Shown: positions 25,125-33,603 of the stretch, in pieces
Layout of the letters: each line of letters opens with the position of its first letter
Position numbering within the stretch: the first letter of the stretch is position 1
Source: Alphaproteobacteria bacterium
GTDB taxonomy: Bacteria; Pseudomonadota; Alphaproteobacteria; Micropepsales; Micropepsaceae
Direction of reading: 5' to 3'
Length of the DNA: 64,000 nucleotides
Assembly (NCBI GenBank): GCA_013389115.1
Contig: JACADY010000031.1
Span: 1-64,000 of the forward strand
The notes under the pieces: model-generated
What the model was told of the DNA's origin: nothing
Databases searched by the model: none
The model's input: the letters and a program-made list of their open reading frames with translations, nothing else
Made by a program: the position numbers and the translations under genes

Positions 25125-27252
25125 CGGCCCCCTCCATCGCTTCGGCGTCGCTGTCTTCCAACGCGTCGTCCAGCGCCTCGTCCTCGGTGATCGGTTCAGC
25201 AGCGATCTCGACATGGCGCACGTCCAGCTTGCCAGTAACGATATCGGCAATCAGGCGTTCGCGGTACTCGCGTATCAGCGTGATCTCGTCCTGAGCCTTC
25301 TCGATTGCCTTGTCGAAAGCGGCAGTCTCAGCCGCGATGTGATCGAGGATGGCCTTCTGTTCGACAAGCTCAGGTGGAAATGCCACATGAAGGGTGCCTA
25401 GACGCCCTTCTGAAATCGCGGGATACGCGACGCCGATCGATGCCCGGATGACGCGCTCGATGAACGTGCTGCTCTGAAGGACGTAGCCAAGCAGCCGTGG
25501 CTCCACGCTTTTAACGGGCCGCAGCACGGCGAAACCCGTCGATGCGATCAGGTCGGGCCAATCGTCCTCGATGAAGTAGACCGCCTTCAGATAGGTCCGG
25601 ACGGTTGAGAGGATAGTGTCGCCTTTCTGGACTATCTGGCGTGCGCGGGACGGAGCATCTTCGAACTTCATGCGCTCCGGTTTCGCAGTCAAAAATCCAG
25701 TCCCGACGCAGCTGATGTCGAGGTACTCGAACTCATATTCCGGTGGAGTCCTGTCACTGAGCGACTTAGCACGTTCGCGAAGCCAATGCTTGAGCGGCTT
25801 GACCTCCCAATGCGCCGGAACCTCGGGCATCCAGTCGATGCCGGTGGGCTTCATCGGGGCGTCGGGGTTCAGACCGCGCGTGACGGCGCGGTTGATGATC
25901 GCCTGCTTCTGCTCGTTCAACAGCCCGATCAGCCGCCGCTTGTTGCGGATCAGGCGGCGAACCTGCACGTCCTTGGCACGGAGAAAAGTGACCATGCGCT
26001 CCTGCTCTTCGCGCGGCGGGCAGGGAAACGCGATGTCCAGGAACTTGTCCGGGTAGAGACGCAGGCGCGATGAACGAATTCCCGTAGACCGGCAGATATA
26101 CTCCCAACGCAGCATCGGCGTGCGGAGAAGGTAATCGAGGTAGGCAGGTAGGAAATCGCGGCCGTTCAGGGGGCGGTAAACCCCATAGGCGGGGCTGACG
26201 ATACCGATATCCTTCGAGACGCCAAGCGCCGACATCCATGCCCACATCGTGTTGATGACGATATCGTTCGGCCTCGCGAGCTTGTGGCCGACATAGGATT
26301 CGGCCTTAAACATCGTGACGTTCTTCTGGCTGCGAGGCGTCACGCCGGTGGTGTGCGAGACAGAGAGCAGTTCTTCTTCGCCGGTCTGGGAGCGTTCGTC
26401 GATCTCGCGGAAGAAATACTTTCCGCGCTTCTCAGACCAGTGTGCTGGGATTTCTCCAAGCCAATGCACACGCGCAGGCCGATAGCTAGGGTAGCGGCTC
26501 GGTTCCGCATCTGCTTCAATCGGAGTGTTGGGTGCTTGCGTTTCGGAAGTTTGTGCTTCGGCAATCATTGGCTGCTCAAATAGAGATGGCTGGGGATCGT
26601 TGTGCGATGGCGCGGCGATAGCCGCAGGCGACTGCCGAGCCGCCCAGCCCGGAATCTGCGCATTATTCGGGGCCTGCACGGCCTCGATGGGCTCTCCGAA
26701 CAGCAGGAAGTCGGGTATGGCCAGCGGCTCGATGAACCGCAGGCTCTCCGCCTCATCGCCCTTAAGCTGCTCGCGCAGCTCCATCAGCAGCCGTCCAAGC
26801 ACGTTCATGCCGATGAGCGTGCCGTCCGGCTGCTCCGTGGCGCCCCAGAAATCCTTGCGGCGGACCTTCTTCTCGACGATCGGCATGTCCGCGGTGGACA
26901 GCAGAAGCTTGCCGAAGGTCTGCCAGTTCTGCGCCAGCTTCACGCGCAGGCACCAGCGCATGATCTTCACCCGCACCGCATCCCAGTCCGGTCGGGTCTC
27001 CGACCGGAACGGCTTGCTCCGCATCTTTGCGGTCATGGGGCTGGGGTCGTCGATGATCTGGCGCTGGACGTCCGGCCGGCGGGGGAAGCGGCAGGCCTGG
27101 TAGAGCGCCTCCGATGTGCGGATCCGCACGCCGTTCAGGACAATTGGGAAGCCCGGCGCCATGTTCGACAGCCCGCCGAAGCGCTCGTTCGTCTTGAGGA
27201 AGACGGCGCTCTCGGCTGGGTGGTATGTGCGAACCTGGCTGGGCTGGGCCAT
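25111..27252 (-). CDS. hsdS: NADAR-HsdS fusion: type I specificity subunit with an ADP-ribose-processing domain
   Basis: 713 residues from the ATG at 27252. Residues about 8-165 match the NADAR/YbiA fold: FGGLSNMAPGFPI near 25, TSEALYQACRF near 47, RVKIMRWCLRVKLAQN near 94, and FWG...GMNVLGRLLMELR near 136-160. A linker (about 175-250) rich in Pro, Gln and Ala follows. Residues about 255-690 are a standard HsdS with two target recognition domains, each opened by HW (AHWSEKRGK and AHWEVKPLK), and two long conserved helices. The acidic C-terminus is DDALEDSDAE-like. NADAR enzymes hydrolyse ADP-ribosyl or related N-glycosidic bonds; fusion to the DNA-recognition subunit suggests a DNA-directed activity, which is inference. 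Confidence 0.9.
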   Translation of the reverse strand: MAQPSQVRTYHPAESAVFLKTNERFGGLSNMAPGFPIVLNGVRIRTSEALYQACRFPRRPDVQRQIIDDPSPMTAKMRSKPFRSETRPDWDAVRVKIMRWCLRVKLAQNWQTFGKLLLSTADMPIVEKKVRRKDFWGATEQPDGTLIGMNVLGRLLMELREQLKGDEAESLRFIEPLAIPDFLLFGEPIEAVQAPNNAQIPGWAARQSPAAIAAPSHNDPQPSLFEQPMIAEAQTSETQAPNTPIEADAEPSRYPSYRPARVHWLGEIPAHWSEKRGKYFFREIDERSQTGEEELLSVSHTTGVTPRSQKNVTMFKAESYVGHKLARPNDIVINTMWAWMSALGVSKDIGIVSPAYGVYRPLNGRDFLPAYLDYLLRTPMLRWEYICRSTGIRSSRLRLYPDKFLDIAFPCPPREEQERMVTFLRAKDVQVRRLIRNKRRLIGLLNEQKQAIINRAVTRGLNPDAPMKPTGIDWMPEVPAHWEVKPLKHWLRERAKSLSDRTPPEYEFEYLDISCVGTGFLTAKPERMKFEDAPSRARQIVQKGDTILSTVRTYLKAVYFIEDDWPDLIASTGFAVLRPVKSVEPRLLGYVLQSSTFIERVIRASIGVAYPAISEGRLGTLHVAFPPELVEQKAILDHIAAETAAFDKAIEKAQDEITLIREYRERLIADIVTGKLDVRHVEIAAEPITEDEALDDALEDSDAEAMEGADADD

Positions 27253-28286
27253 CAGAAGTCTTCCTGTGCCAGCATCGCCATGAACCTGCGCAGCGACGTG
27301 TCGCTGTTCGTCGTGCGGGGGAACAGCGGATACCAAGGGTCCCCCGCCCACAGCGCCAGCGGCGCATTGTTGGGGCAGTTTCTGAAGGTCACGATCAGCG
27401 AGCCGAAACCGAGCGTTTCAAGGATCATGTTGCCCAGCGGCCGCTGGTATTGATTTAGATGCGGGCACATCTGCCGGATGCGCACGCCCGCCTTCAGGAA
27501 TTCCGATTCCAGCAGCTGGCGTCCGGCATCGCTGGAGAAGATGCCGTTTCCGCCGACATGGCCTGCAGTGCGCAGATTGGGCTGATAGCGCATTGCCCCG
27601 ACATAGGCTTTCACGCCCTCGTCGTCTGGAATCGCGACCGGCCGTAGAACATCGGACGTAGTGGTGTGAGCCCTGCGGTCCTCAAGCTCAATCGCGCGCC
27701 ACCACGTCAGGTCGATTGACTTTCCGGCGGCCTTTGCCGCCTCCTTGATTTTTCCATTGGCGTAGTACTGGCCGCCGCTATGCAGCGCGATCGTGATGAC
27801 GTGCACCTTCGCTTCGGCCGGAGCCTGCTCAGCGATCCATGTTTCGAGATCGCGCCTGACACGGTTCCCGGTGAAGATGGCGTCATCCAGATACACGAAG
27901 GCGTGGGGAGCTGCGCCGCAGTCGGCAGCTTCGAACCCACACTGCTTCTCCAACACTTTGCTGAACAGCGCGAGCATCTCCTTCTGGCTCGCGCCGCCGC
28001 CCTGAATGTCGAGGAACTTCACGCCCTTCCAGAAGGCACATGGGTCCTCGCCGACGAGCTTTTCGGTTTGGAATAGTCCCGCCAAAAACTTTCTCGTTCC
28101 ATCGCGGGAGAAGTAGGTCTGCTTCAGGACATGGTCCATTTCCCGCAAAATTGGCAGCTGAACTGCGGCGTCGAACTGACCGACCCAACGCTCGATACGT
28201 TCTGGCGTCGGGGCTTCCCCATCAGCCTCACGATAGTCGGCCGTCGTCGCTGCGATGGACGCGATGAGATCGTCCCGCTCAGCCAT
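27252..28286 (-). CDS. Phosphoribosyltransferase-fold protein of a conflict system
   Basis: 344 residues from the ATG at 28286; an upstream extension to 28511 looks non-coding and is rejected. The segment HAFVYLDDAIFTGNRV, near residue 150, is the PRPP-binding motif of type I phosphoribosyltransferases: four hydrophobics, DD, three residues, TG. The N-terminal part is helical (REMDHVLKQTYFSRDG), and the C-terminal third carries cysteines and an aromatic-rich stretch. It resembles PRTase-fold proteins found in bacterial conflict loci, whose substrates are unknown. It overlaps the NADAR-HsdS start by one base (ATGA), implying coupled translation and a joint role, perhaps making or removing a ribosyl-type adduct. 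Confidence 0.75.
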   Translation of the reverse strand: MAERDDLIASIAATTADYREADGEAPTPERIERWVGQFDAAVQLPILREMDHVLKQTYFSRDGTRKFLAGLFQTEKLVGEDPCAFWKGVKFLDIQGGGASQKEMLALFSKVLEKQCGFEAADCGAAPHAFVYLDDAIFTGNRVRRDLETWIAEQAPAEAKVHVITIALHSGGQYYANGKIKEAAKAAGKSIDLTWWRAIELEDRRAHTTTSDVLRPVAIPDDEGVKAYVGAMRYQPNLRTAGHVGGNGIFSSDAGRQLLESEFLKAGVRIRQMCPHLNQYQRPLGNMILETLGFGSLIVTFRNCPNNAPLALWAGDPWYPLFPRTTNSDTSLRRFMAMLAQEDF

Positions 28287-28327
28287 TTCCGCTTTCCCTG
28301 TGTCTGTTGCTTGCCCCCAGCTGCATC

Positions 28328-30124
28328 TCAAAGCCCCTCGAAGTAGGTCTTGATCTTCGCCGCCATCAGCTTTCGGCGCGCTTCGAGGAAGTCTCCAAAA
28401 TCGGGAATTTCCCCATCGAGCAGCGCTTCGGGCAGGCAGCTCATGCGGAGATTGGCCCGCATCTCGGCCATGTCCGTGATGCCGCCGTACTTCCTTGGCC
28501 CGCCGTTGCACTGCTCGGCAAGCTCGGCGAAGTAGACCTCGGGCGCTTTGTCGCCGATGGCGATGTTGATCTCGCTCTGGGCCAGGACAAAGTTGGCGAT
28601 CTGGTTGTAGCGCCCCCGCGTCAGCCCCTGGTTCTTCAAGTGGTTGCGCGGGTAGACGTGATGCACGTCGCTGCGGTTCAGCAGCAGGTCGCGCACGGTG
28701 ATATCCCGCGACAGGAAGCCGAGATCTCCCAACTTCACCTGCGCGGCCTGGTAGACGAGGAAGTAGGGGCTCGATGCCGAGGAGGTATCCATCTCCTGCG
28801 GGAGCAGCGTGGACCAGAAGCTCTCAGGGAGCTCCGCATCGATCACCGCCTCGCAATAGGTCGCGAGGCCACGCGCTTCGATCTGGCGGATATCGAAGTC
28901 GAACGCCGTCTCCGGGCTGCCGGAGTAGCGTCCCCTTAGCAGCGACATGACATACCAGCGTCTTACCAGCCGCTCGATGTCGGCAGCCGGCATGCCTTCC
29001 GCACGGCCGCGCAGGTAGAGGATGTAGGCGAAGTTGATGGCATTCTGGCTACGGATGAGGTTCGAAGTGATGAACCCGGCCGAGCGCAGAATCATCGTCA
29101 GACGGTCGAAATGGGTCTTGTTGATGAAGTTGAGAACGCCGGTCTTCAGGCGGGCGAACGCCTCCTCGGCGACGGCTTCCTCATACTGCTTGGTCTCGAA
29201 GTTCCGCCCTGATAGCAAGGCCACGAGATCCTGCAGCTTGCCGCGCTGGAACTCGGACGTGAATGCCACGCGCAGCATGTCGGTGTAGGAAGGGTCGTAG
29301 AGGTCGTCGTTGACGTCCTTCAGCCACCGCATTTTCGGGAGGAATTCGGACGAGGCGAACGCCTTGTCGCCCTTCTCAATGCGCGAGAGGAACTCGGGCG
29401 CGACGGCCAGATGGCAGAAATAGTCGATGGCCTTGCGCAGCATGTTGCCGCCGTAGGTGTCGTTGGCCGCGATCTTCGACATAGCGAAGTCCGCCTGGCT
29501 GAGCGACGCACCGGCCGAGTTCACGCGGATGAAGATCTCGGTCACGGTTTCGATGTCGAGGTCTTCGGCCAGTTCGATGATGCCGACGTGGTTGTTGATG
29601 ATCTTCCGGACGCGTTCCAGGATGCGCGAGACCTGCTTGCGGTCGGCATCGGGGTTACGTTCGGAATACTCGTCTGTCAGCTCGGTGAGGCTGGCATCCG
29701 GCGAAAAGACCGCCGCGAGATCGGGAATCCAGGCCGCGTCCTTGCGGATTGCGGGGTTCGAAACCTCGAACCGCTCATCAACCGGATGAAATGCGATCCT
29801 GATTCGGACGGTCTCGTAGTCCTTGGTCAGAACCTCTTGTCCGAGCAGCGCCGCCATCAGCGCCGTCACGCGCTGCTGCCCGTCGATCAGGATGCGCTTG
29901 CCGGACGATGTGGTACCGTCCTTCAACCGGACGGATGGATTTCGCCAGGCGATGAGGTATCCGACCGGATAGCCCTGATAGAGGGAGTCAAGCAGGTTCC
30001 GGACCTTCGTCGCATCCCACACGAACGGACGCTGGATCTCAGGGATCGCAATCTCACCGGACTTCACCCAAGTCAGAAGCGTTTCGATCGGATGGGGAGT
30101 GACGGAGTAGCGCTGGGTGGCCAT
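28328..30124 (-). CDS. DUF262/GmrSD-type restriction nuclease (single chain)
   Basis: 598 residues. The N-terminal DUF262 half has [11 protein letters not shown] at 27-37, IDGQQR at 80-85 and FIRVNSAG at 198-205, the NTP-binding ParB/sulfiredoxin-like motifs of GmrS-type proteins. The C-terminal DUF1524-type HNH nuclease has [12 protein letters not shown] at about 486-497 with an Asn in NQIANFVL after it. Single-chain relatives cut DNA carrying modified (for example glucosylated hydroxymethylated) cytosine. It starts 2 bases after the hsdM stop, so it is in the operon. All key residues appear present. Its target could be modified phage DNA that evades the type I enzyme. Confidence 0.9.
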   Translation of the reverse strand: MATQRYSVTPHPIETLLTWVKSGEIAIPEIQRPFVWDATKVRNLLDSLYQGYPVGYLIAWRNPSVRLKDGTTSSGKRILIDGQQRVTALMAALLGQEVLTKDYETVRIRIAFHPVDERFEVSNPAIRKDAAWIPDLAAVFSPDASLTELTDEYSERNPDADRKQVSRILERVRKIINNHVGIIELAEDLDIETVTEIFIRVNSAGASLSQADFAMSKIAANDTYGGNMLRKAIDYFCHLAVAPEFLSRIEKGDKAFASSEFLPKMRWLKDVNDDLYDPSYTDMLRVAFTSEFQRGKLQDLVALLSGRNFETKQYEEAVAEEAFARLKTGVLNFINKTHFDRLTMILRSAGFITSNLIRSQNAINFAYILYLRGRAEGMPAADIERLVRRWYVMSLLRGRYSGSPETAFDFDIRQIEARGLATYCEAVIDAELPESFWSTLLPQEMDTSSASSPYFLVYQAAQVKLGDLGFLSRDITVRDLLLNRSDVHHVYPRNHLKNQGLTRGRYNQIANFVLAQSEINIAIGDKAPEVYFAELAEQCNGGPRKYGGITDMAEMRANLRMSCLPEALLDGEIPDFGDFLEARRKLMAAKIKTYFEGL

Positions 30125-30126
30125 TC

Positions 30127-32259
30127 TTAGTGCCCTCCCATGAGGACGTCTTCGAGCAAGCCCTCCGTCTCTTTCTCCAGCGCTCGGATATCGGCCTCGA
30201 TTTCATCGAGTGTGCGCAGCGGCTGCGGCTTGTAGAAATGCCGCGTGAACGAAATTTCGTAACCAATCACCGTTTTCGAGGCGTCGATCCAAGCGTCGGG
30301 GGCATGCGGCAATACCTCGCGCCGGAAGAAGGCTTCGATGCCGCCGTCTTCGAGGAACGGTACCTGTTCGGTATCCCTGAGCTCGGTGTCAGGCTCATAC
30401 TCCACGACCGACGCTTTGCCGCCAATCGTCGTGTGATAGCTGCCATACAGCGCTTCCTGCGTCGCATCCGACCCCGCCTTCGGCTTCGAGGTCTTGCGGA
30501 TCACCGGTTCCGCTGCGGCATCTTTCTGGCCGAGCGCCGACATGAGCAGCTTCTGCCGCTTGGCCGTCATACGGAGGCCAAGCGAGCTGGCGGCATCCTC
30601 CACCTCGGCAACGAAGGCATTGAAGTCCAAATGCGGGCCCGGACCACGGGCTTCCGCCACCGCCTCGATGGCGCGGACGAGATCGCTTTCTCCCGCTTCG
30701 GAGCACGTCTTGCGGAATCGCCGTAAGGCGCCTTCCGTCAGCTCCGTCTTCAAGCGCAAGGGACGCTCGACCGTGATCTTCCAATAGCCGAACGCATCGT
30801 TTGGGAAGACCTTGGACGTCTCGTCCTCTTTCTGGTGGAGGAACGCGTCACAGATGCGTTTGATATCGTCAACGCCGAGTTCGCAGTTCTTTTTCCCGAG
30901 ATTTTTGCGGAGCGGCTTGAACCAAGCGGTGGCGTCAATGAGCTGGACCTTGCCCTTGCGGTTCTCGGCCTTCCGGTTGCTGAGGACCCAGATGTAGGTC
31001 GCGATGCCGGTGTTGTAGAAAATGTTCAGCGGTAGGGCGATGATGGCTTCCAACCAATCGTTCTCGATGATCCAGCGGCGGACGTTGCTTTCACCTGAAC
31101 CCGCATCCCCCGTGAAAAGCGAGGACCCGTTATGGACCTCGGCGATCCGGCTCCCGAGGGGAGACGCCTTCTTCATCTTGCTGAGCATGTTGGCCAGGAA
31201 CATCATCTGGCCATCGATCGACCGGGTAATCAGGCTGAACTCAGGATCGCCGCCGTGCTCAATCACGAAGCGCGGATCAAGCAGTTCCTTTTTCCCTCCC
31301 ATGCGCTCCAAGTCGGTCTTCCAAGACTTACCGTAGGGAGGATTGGACAGCATGATGTCGAACTCGCGGGACGGGAACGCATCCGCCGACAACGTAGATC
31401 CGAATTTCATGTTTTCGGCCTCAACGCCTTCTCCCTTCAGGATCAGGTCGGCCTTGCTGATGGCGAATGTTTCCGGGTTGACTTCTTGTCCATAGAGGTG
31501 AACGGAAACTTCCTTCCCGTGGTCGGTTGCCAGCTTGATCAGCGTCTCTTCGGCGACAGTGAGCATGCCGCCCGTGCCGCAAGCGCCGTCGTACACGAGG
31601 TATGTGCCCGACTGGATGTGGTCGGCGATTGGCATGAAGATGAGGTAGGCCATGAGCTCTACCACGTCGCGCGGCGTGAAGTGCTCGCCTGCCTCCTCAT
31701 TGTTCTCTTCGTTGAAGCGGCGGATGAGCTCCTCGAAGATCGTGCCCATAGAATGGTTGTCGAGGCCGGGAAGCCGGACGCTCCCGTCTTGGTGGAGGAC
31801 CGGCTTTGGGCTCAGGTTAACTGAGGGGTCCAGAAATTTTTCGAGCAGGAAACCGAGGACATCTGCTTCGACGAGCGTGGGAATCTGATTGCGGAACTTG
31901 AACTTATCCAGCACTTCCTGAACGTTCGGCGAGAATCCGTCGAGGTACGCCTCGAAATCGGCCTTCAGCTGCTGCCGTCGCGCTCTGGAGGTCAAATCGC
32001 GCAGGCGGAACTGAGATGTGTTGTAAAATGCCTCTCCCGATGCTTGGCACAGAGCGGCATGCTGGTTCGCGACCCCCGCCTTATCGAGCTGGGTCTTCAT
32101 GGAGAGCACCGCTTCCTTCGTCGGCTCCAGCACAGCATCGAGACGACGAATAACGGTCATGGGCAGAATGACATCTCGGTACTTCCCCCGGACGTAAACG
32201 TCTCGAAGGACATCGTCGGCAATATTCCAGATGAAGTTGCTGATATTCAAATCGCTCAC
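30127..32259 (-). CDS. hsdM: Type I restriction-modification methyltransferase, M subunit
   Basis: 710 residues from a GTG at 32259, preceded by GAGGGG; a longer reading into the upstream gene is unlikely. The N-terminal helical HsdM domain is followed by the N6-adenine methyltransferase: [13 protein letters not shown] at 191-203, AdoMet motif DGACGTGG at 224-231, and catalytic NPPY at 306-309. The C-terminal 150 residues (about 560-710) extend beyond short HsdM forms, with [23 protein letters not shown]. It methylates host recognition sites, with HsdS giving specificity. The operon order is unusual because DUF262 and PRTase genes lie between hsdM and hsdS. Confidence 0.96.
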   Translation of the reverse strand: MSDLNISNFIWNIADDVLRDVYVRGKYRDVILPMTVIRRLDAVLEPTKEAVLSMKTQLDKAGVANQHAALCQASGEAFYNTSQFRLRDLTSRARRQQLKADFEAYLDGFSPNVQEVLDKFKFRNQIPTLVEADVLGFLLEKFLDPSVNLSPKPVLHQDGSVRLPGLDNHSMGTIFEELIRRFNEENNEEAGEHFTPRDVVELMAYLIFMPIADHIQSGTYLVYDGACGTGGMLTVAEETLIKLATDHGKEVSVHLYGQEVNPETFAISKADLILKGEGVEAENMKFGSTLSADAFPSREFDIMLSNPPYGKSWKTDLERMGGKKELLDPRFVIEHGGDPEFSLITRSIDGQMMFLANMLSKMKKASPLGSRIAEVHNGSSLFTGDAGSGESNVRRWIIENDWLEAIIALPLNIFYNTGIATYIWVLSNRKAENRKGKVQLIDATAWFKPLRKNLGKKNCELGVDDIKRICDAFLHQKEDETSKVFPNDAFGYWKITVERPLRLKTELTEGALRRFRKTCSEAGESDLVRAIEAVAEARGPGPHLDFNAFVAEVEDAASSLGLRMTAKRQKLLMSALGQKDAAAEPVIRKTSKPKAGSDATQEALYGSYHTTIGGKASVVEYEPDTELRDTEQVPFLEDGGIEAFFRREVLPHAPDAWIDASKTVIGYEISFTRHFYKPQPLRTLDEIEADIRALEKETEGLLEDVLMGGH

Positions 32260-32269
32260 GTGCCGCCCC

Positions 32270-32470
32270 TCACGCCTTGTTCTGCGCTGCTTTTTTCTGC
32301 TGATCGATCCAGCTATCGAGGTCCGACCGCTTAAACCGCCATGCACCGGCGACCTTAAAGCCCGGCAGATCCCCGCGCTTGGCGAGCCTGTAAACGGTCT
32401 TCTCGTCGACGTTCAGGTAACCTGCCACGTCCCTTACGGTCATGGCCTGGTCAGGCGTGTCCGCCATCAT
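32270..32470 (-). CDS. AlpA/excisionase-like helix-turn-helix regulator
   Basis: 66 residues from the first of two adjacent ATGs (32470 or 32467), with GAGGG upstream. The core MTVRDVAGYLNVDEKTVYRL...FKVAGAWRF is a MerR-type winged helix of the excisionase family that binds DNA through TVRDVAGYLNVDEKTVYRLA. It ends 10 bases before the hsdM start and is therefore the first gene of the restriction operon. Such small regulators often precede hsdM and may delay restriction until methylation is established. A longer reading to 32896 is not supported. Confidence 0.85.
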   Translation of the reverse strand: MMADTPDQAMTVRDVAGYLNVDEKTVYRLAKRGDLPGFKVAGAWRFKRSDLDSWIDQQKKAAQNKA

Positions 32471-32661
32471 CCAGCCCTCACTGTTTTTCTGACCATAACA
32501 GGAGAACGCAGGGCAAACTAGTCCATTCTGGGCGCTCCAAGGTTGGCAAGGGGTAAAGTCGTAACCCAGGAATCCGTCTCGCAAGCTGAACGTCGTCTTT
32601 CCGATCCAAAGATGGGCCGAAGGAGCAAGAGGGAGACCAGTGCGACGTGAAGGCCCAGGAA

Positions 32662-32689
32662 AAGGGTCGGCCAACAGGGGCCGACCCTT
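32662..32689 (-). terminator. Terminator downstream of the second AlpA-like gene
   Basis: AAGGGTCGGCC and GGCCGACCCTT form a perfect 11-bp stem around a 6-base loop. On the minus strand the hairpin is followed by TTTTCC, as for an intrinsic terminator, 17 bases after the stop of the 32706-32921 gene. It insulates the restriction operon from upstream transcription. Confidence 0.8.
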
Positions 32690-32705
32690 GCTCGTCCTCG
32701 GATTG

Positions 32706-32921
32706 TTAGGCTTCCGCCTGCTGAGTGTGACCCGGGTCGGAGGTGCTGGAACGGATAATCGACTGCTCGTATTCCTCGACGTCGGACAGGCGATAGACCA
32801 CCCGGCCGCCCACCTTGAGGAACTTCGGCCCTTCACCGGTCCAACGCCACCGCTCAAGTGTGCGATGGCTGATCCCCCAGCGCACGGCCAGTTCAAGTTG
32901 GTTCATGCATGTTGCCTTCAT
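32706..32921 (-). CDS. Second AlpA-like DNA-binding protein
   Basis: 71 residues from the ATG at 32921, with an AAAGGAC ribosome site 8 bases upstream. The core NQLELAVRWGISHRTLERWRW...GPKFLKVGGRVVYRL is a helix-turn-helix of the phage AlpA/excisionase type, common next to integrases on mobile elements. It may act as an excisionase or regulator of the island. It is followed by an intrinsic terminator, so it is transcribed separately from the AlpA-like gene in front of hsdM. Extension further upstream (to 33035) lacks a better start. Confidence 0.82.
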   Translation of the reverse strand: MKATCMNQLELAVRWGISHRTLERWRWTGEGPKFLKVGGRVVYRLSDVEEYEQSIIRSSTSDPGHTQQAEA

Positions 32922-33603
32922 TTTCGTGTCCTTTCGTCCTGGCAAGTTGGAATGCGACACGACGAAGGCGTGGCCGGAAAACACTATCAAGGTAATACTG
33001 GCGGGAGCGCCAAACACCGAGCGCTGCGCTGCCATTCTTGAACAGAGAATTTCTGCGGTGGCGAAGATTTACTTAATAATACGAAGGCGTTCTGGCGCAC
33101 TGTGGGGCATACTTCGAGCGAGTTTGTCGAAGATTCCTTTCCCTCCGCCACTATCCCATTGCGAACCGCGAGCGGCGCGCCTTGAGCCTCGAAATTTCTT
33201 TTGGTTTCAAAGGGGTTTGCGAGAGCTGACCGAACCTCAGAGACTGGCGCGACGTCAATTTCAGGTCTCTGAACGGCTTACGTCTCTTTCCGAGCGAACC
33301 TCGTCCGACTTAGTTCGATCACAGAAAATTCTGTATTTTCAATCGATTGATTATTTCGCCTGAGCTAACTTTGTGCGGCATGGTAATCGCTAGGCATGCA
33401 AACAGAGATATCCGAGGTAGGCGTTTCGCGGCGCAAGGTGACGCAGTGCGGTGGGGACCAACCCCATGCACCATTAGAGACCTTCACGAAGGAACCTTGG
33501 CGTTCGCCTCGTCTGTACGAACGAGTAACGAGCGCCGAGGAACGAACAAATTTTTTGGAGCAACCCGAACTGTCTGTTTTGATCGCCGGAGAAGGCATAG
33601 CGA
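32922..33603. other. Gene-poor, lower-GC stretch in the defence island
   Basis: This 682-base interval has no convincing gene. Short open frames on both strands lack ribosome sites and recognisable sequence. It is visibly less GC-rich than the rest, for example near 33060-33080 and 33325-33360. It must contain the promoter of the AlpA-like gene starting at 32921 and the 3' region of the nuclease gene ending at 33604. No repeat, tRNA or att-like sequence was identified. Confidence 0.5.
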
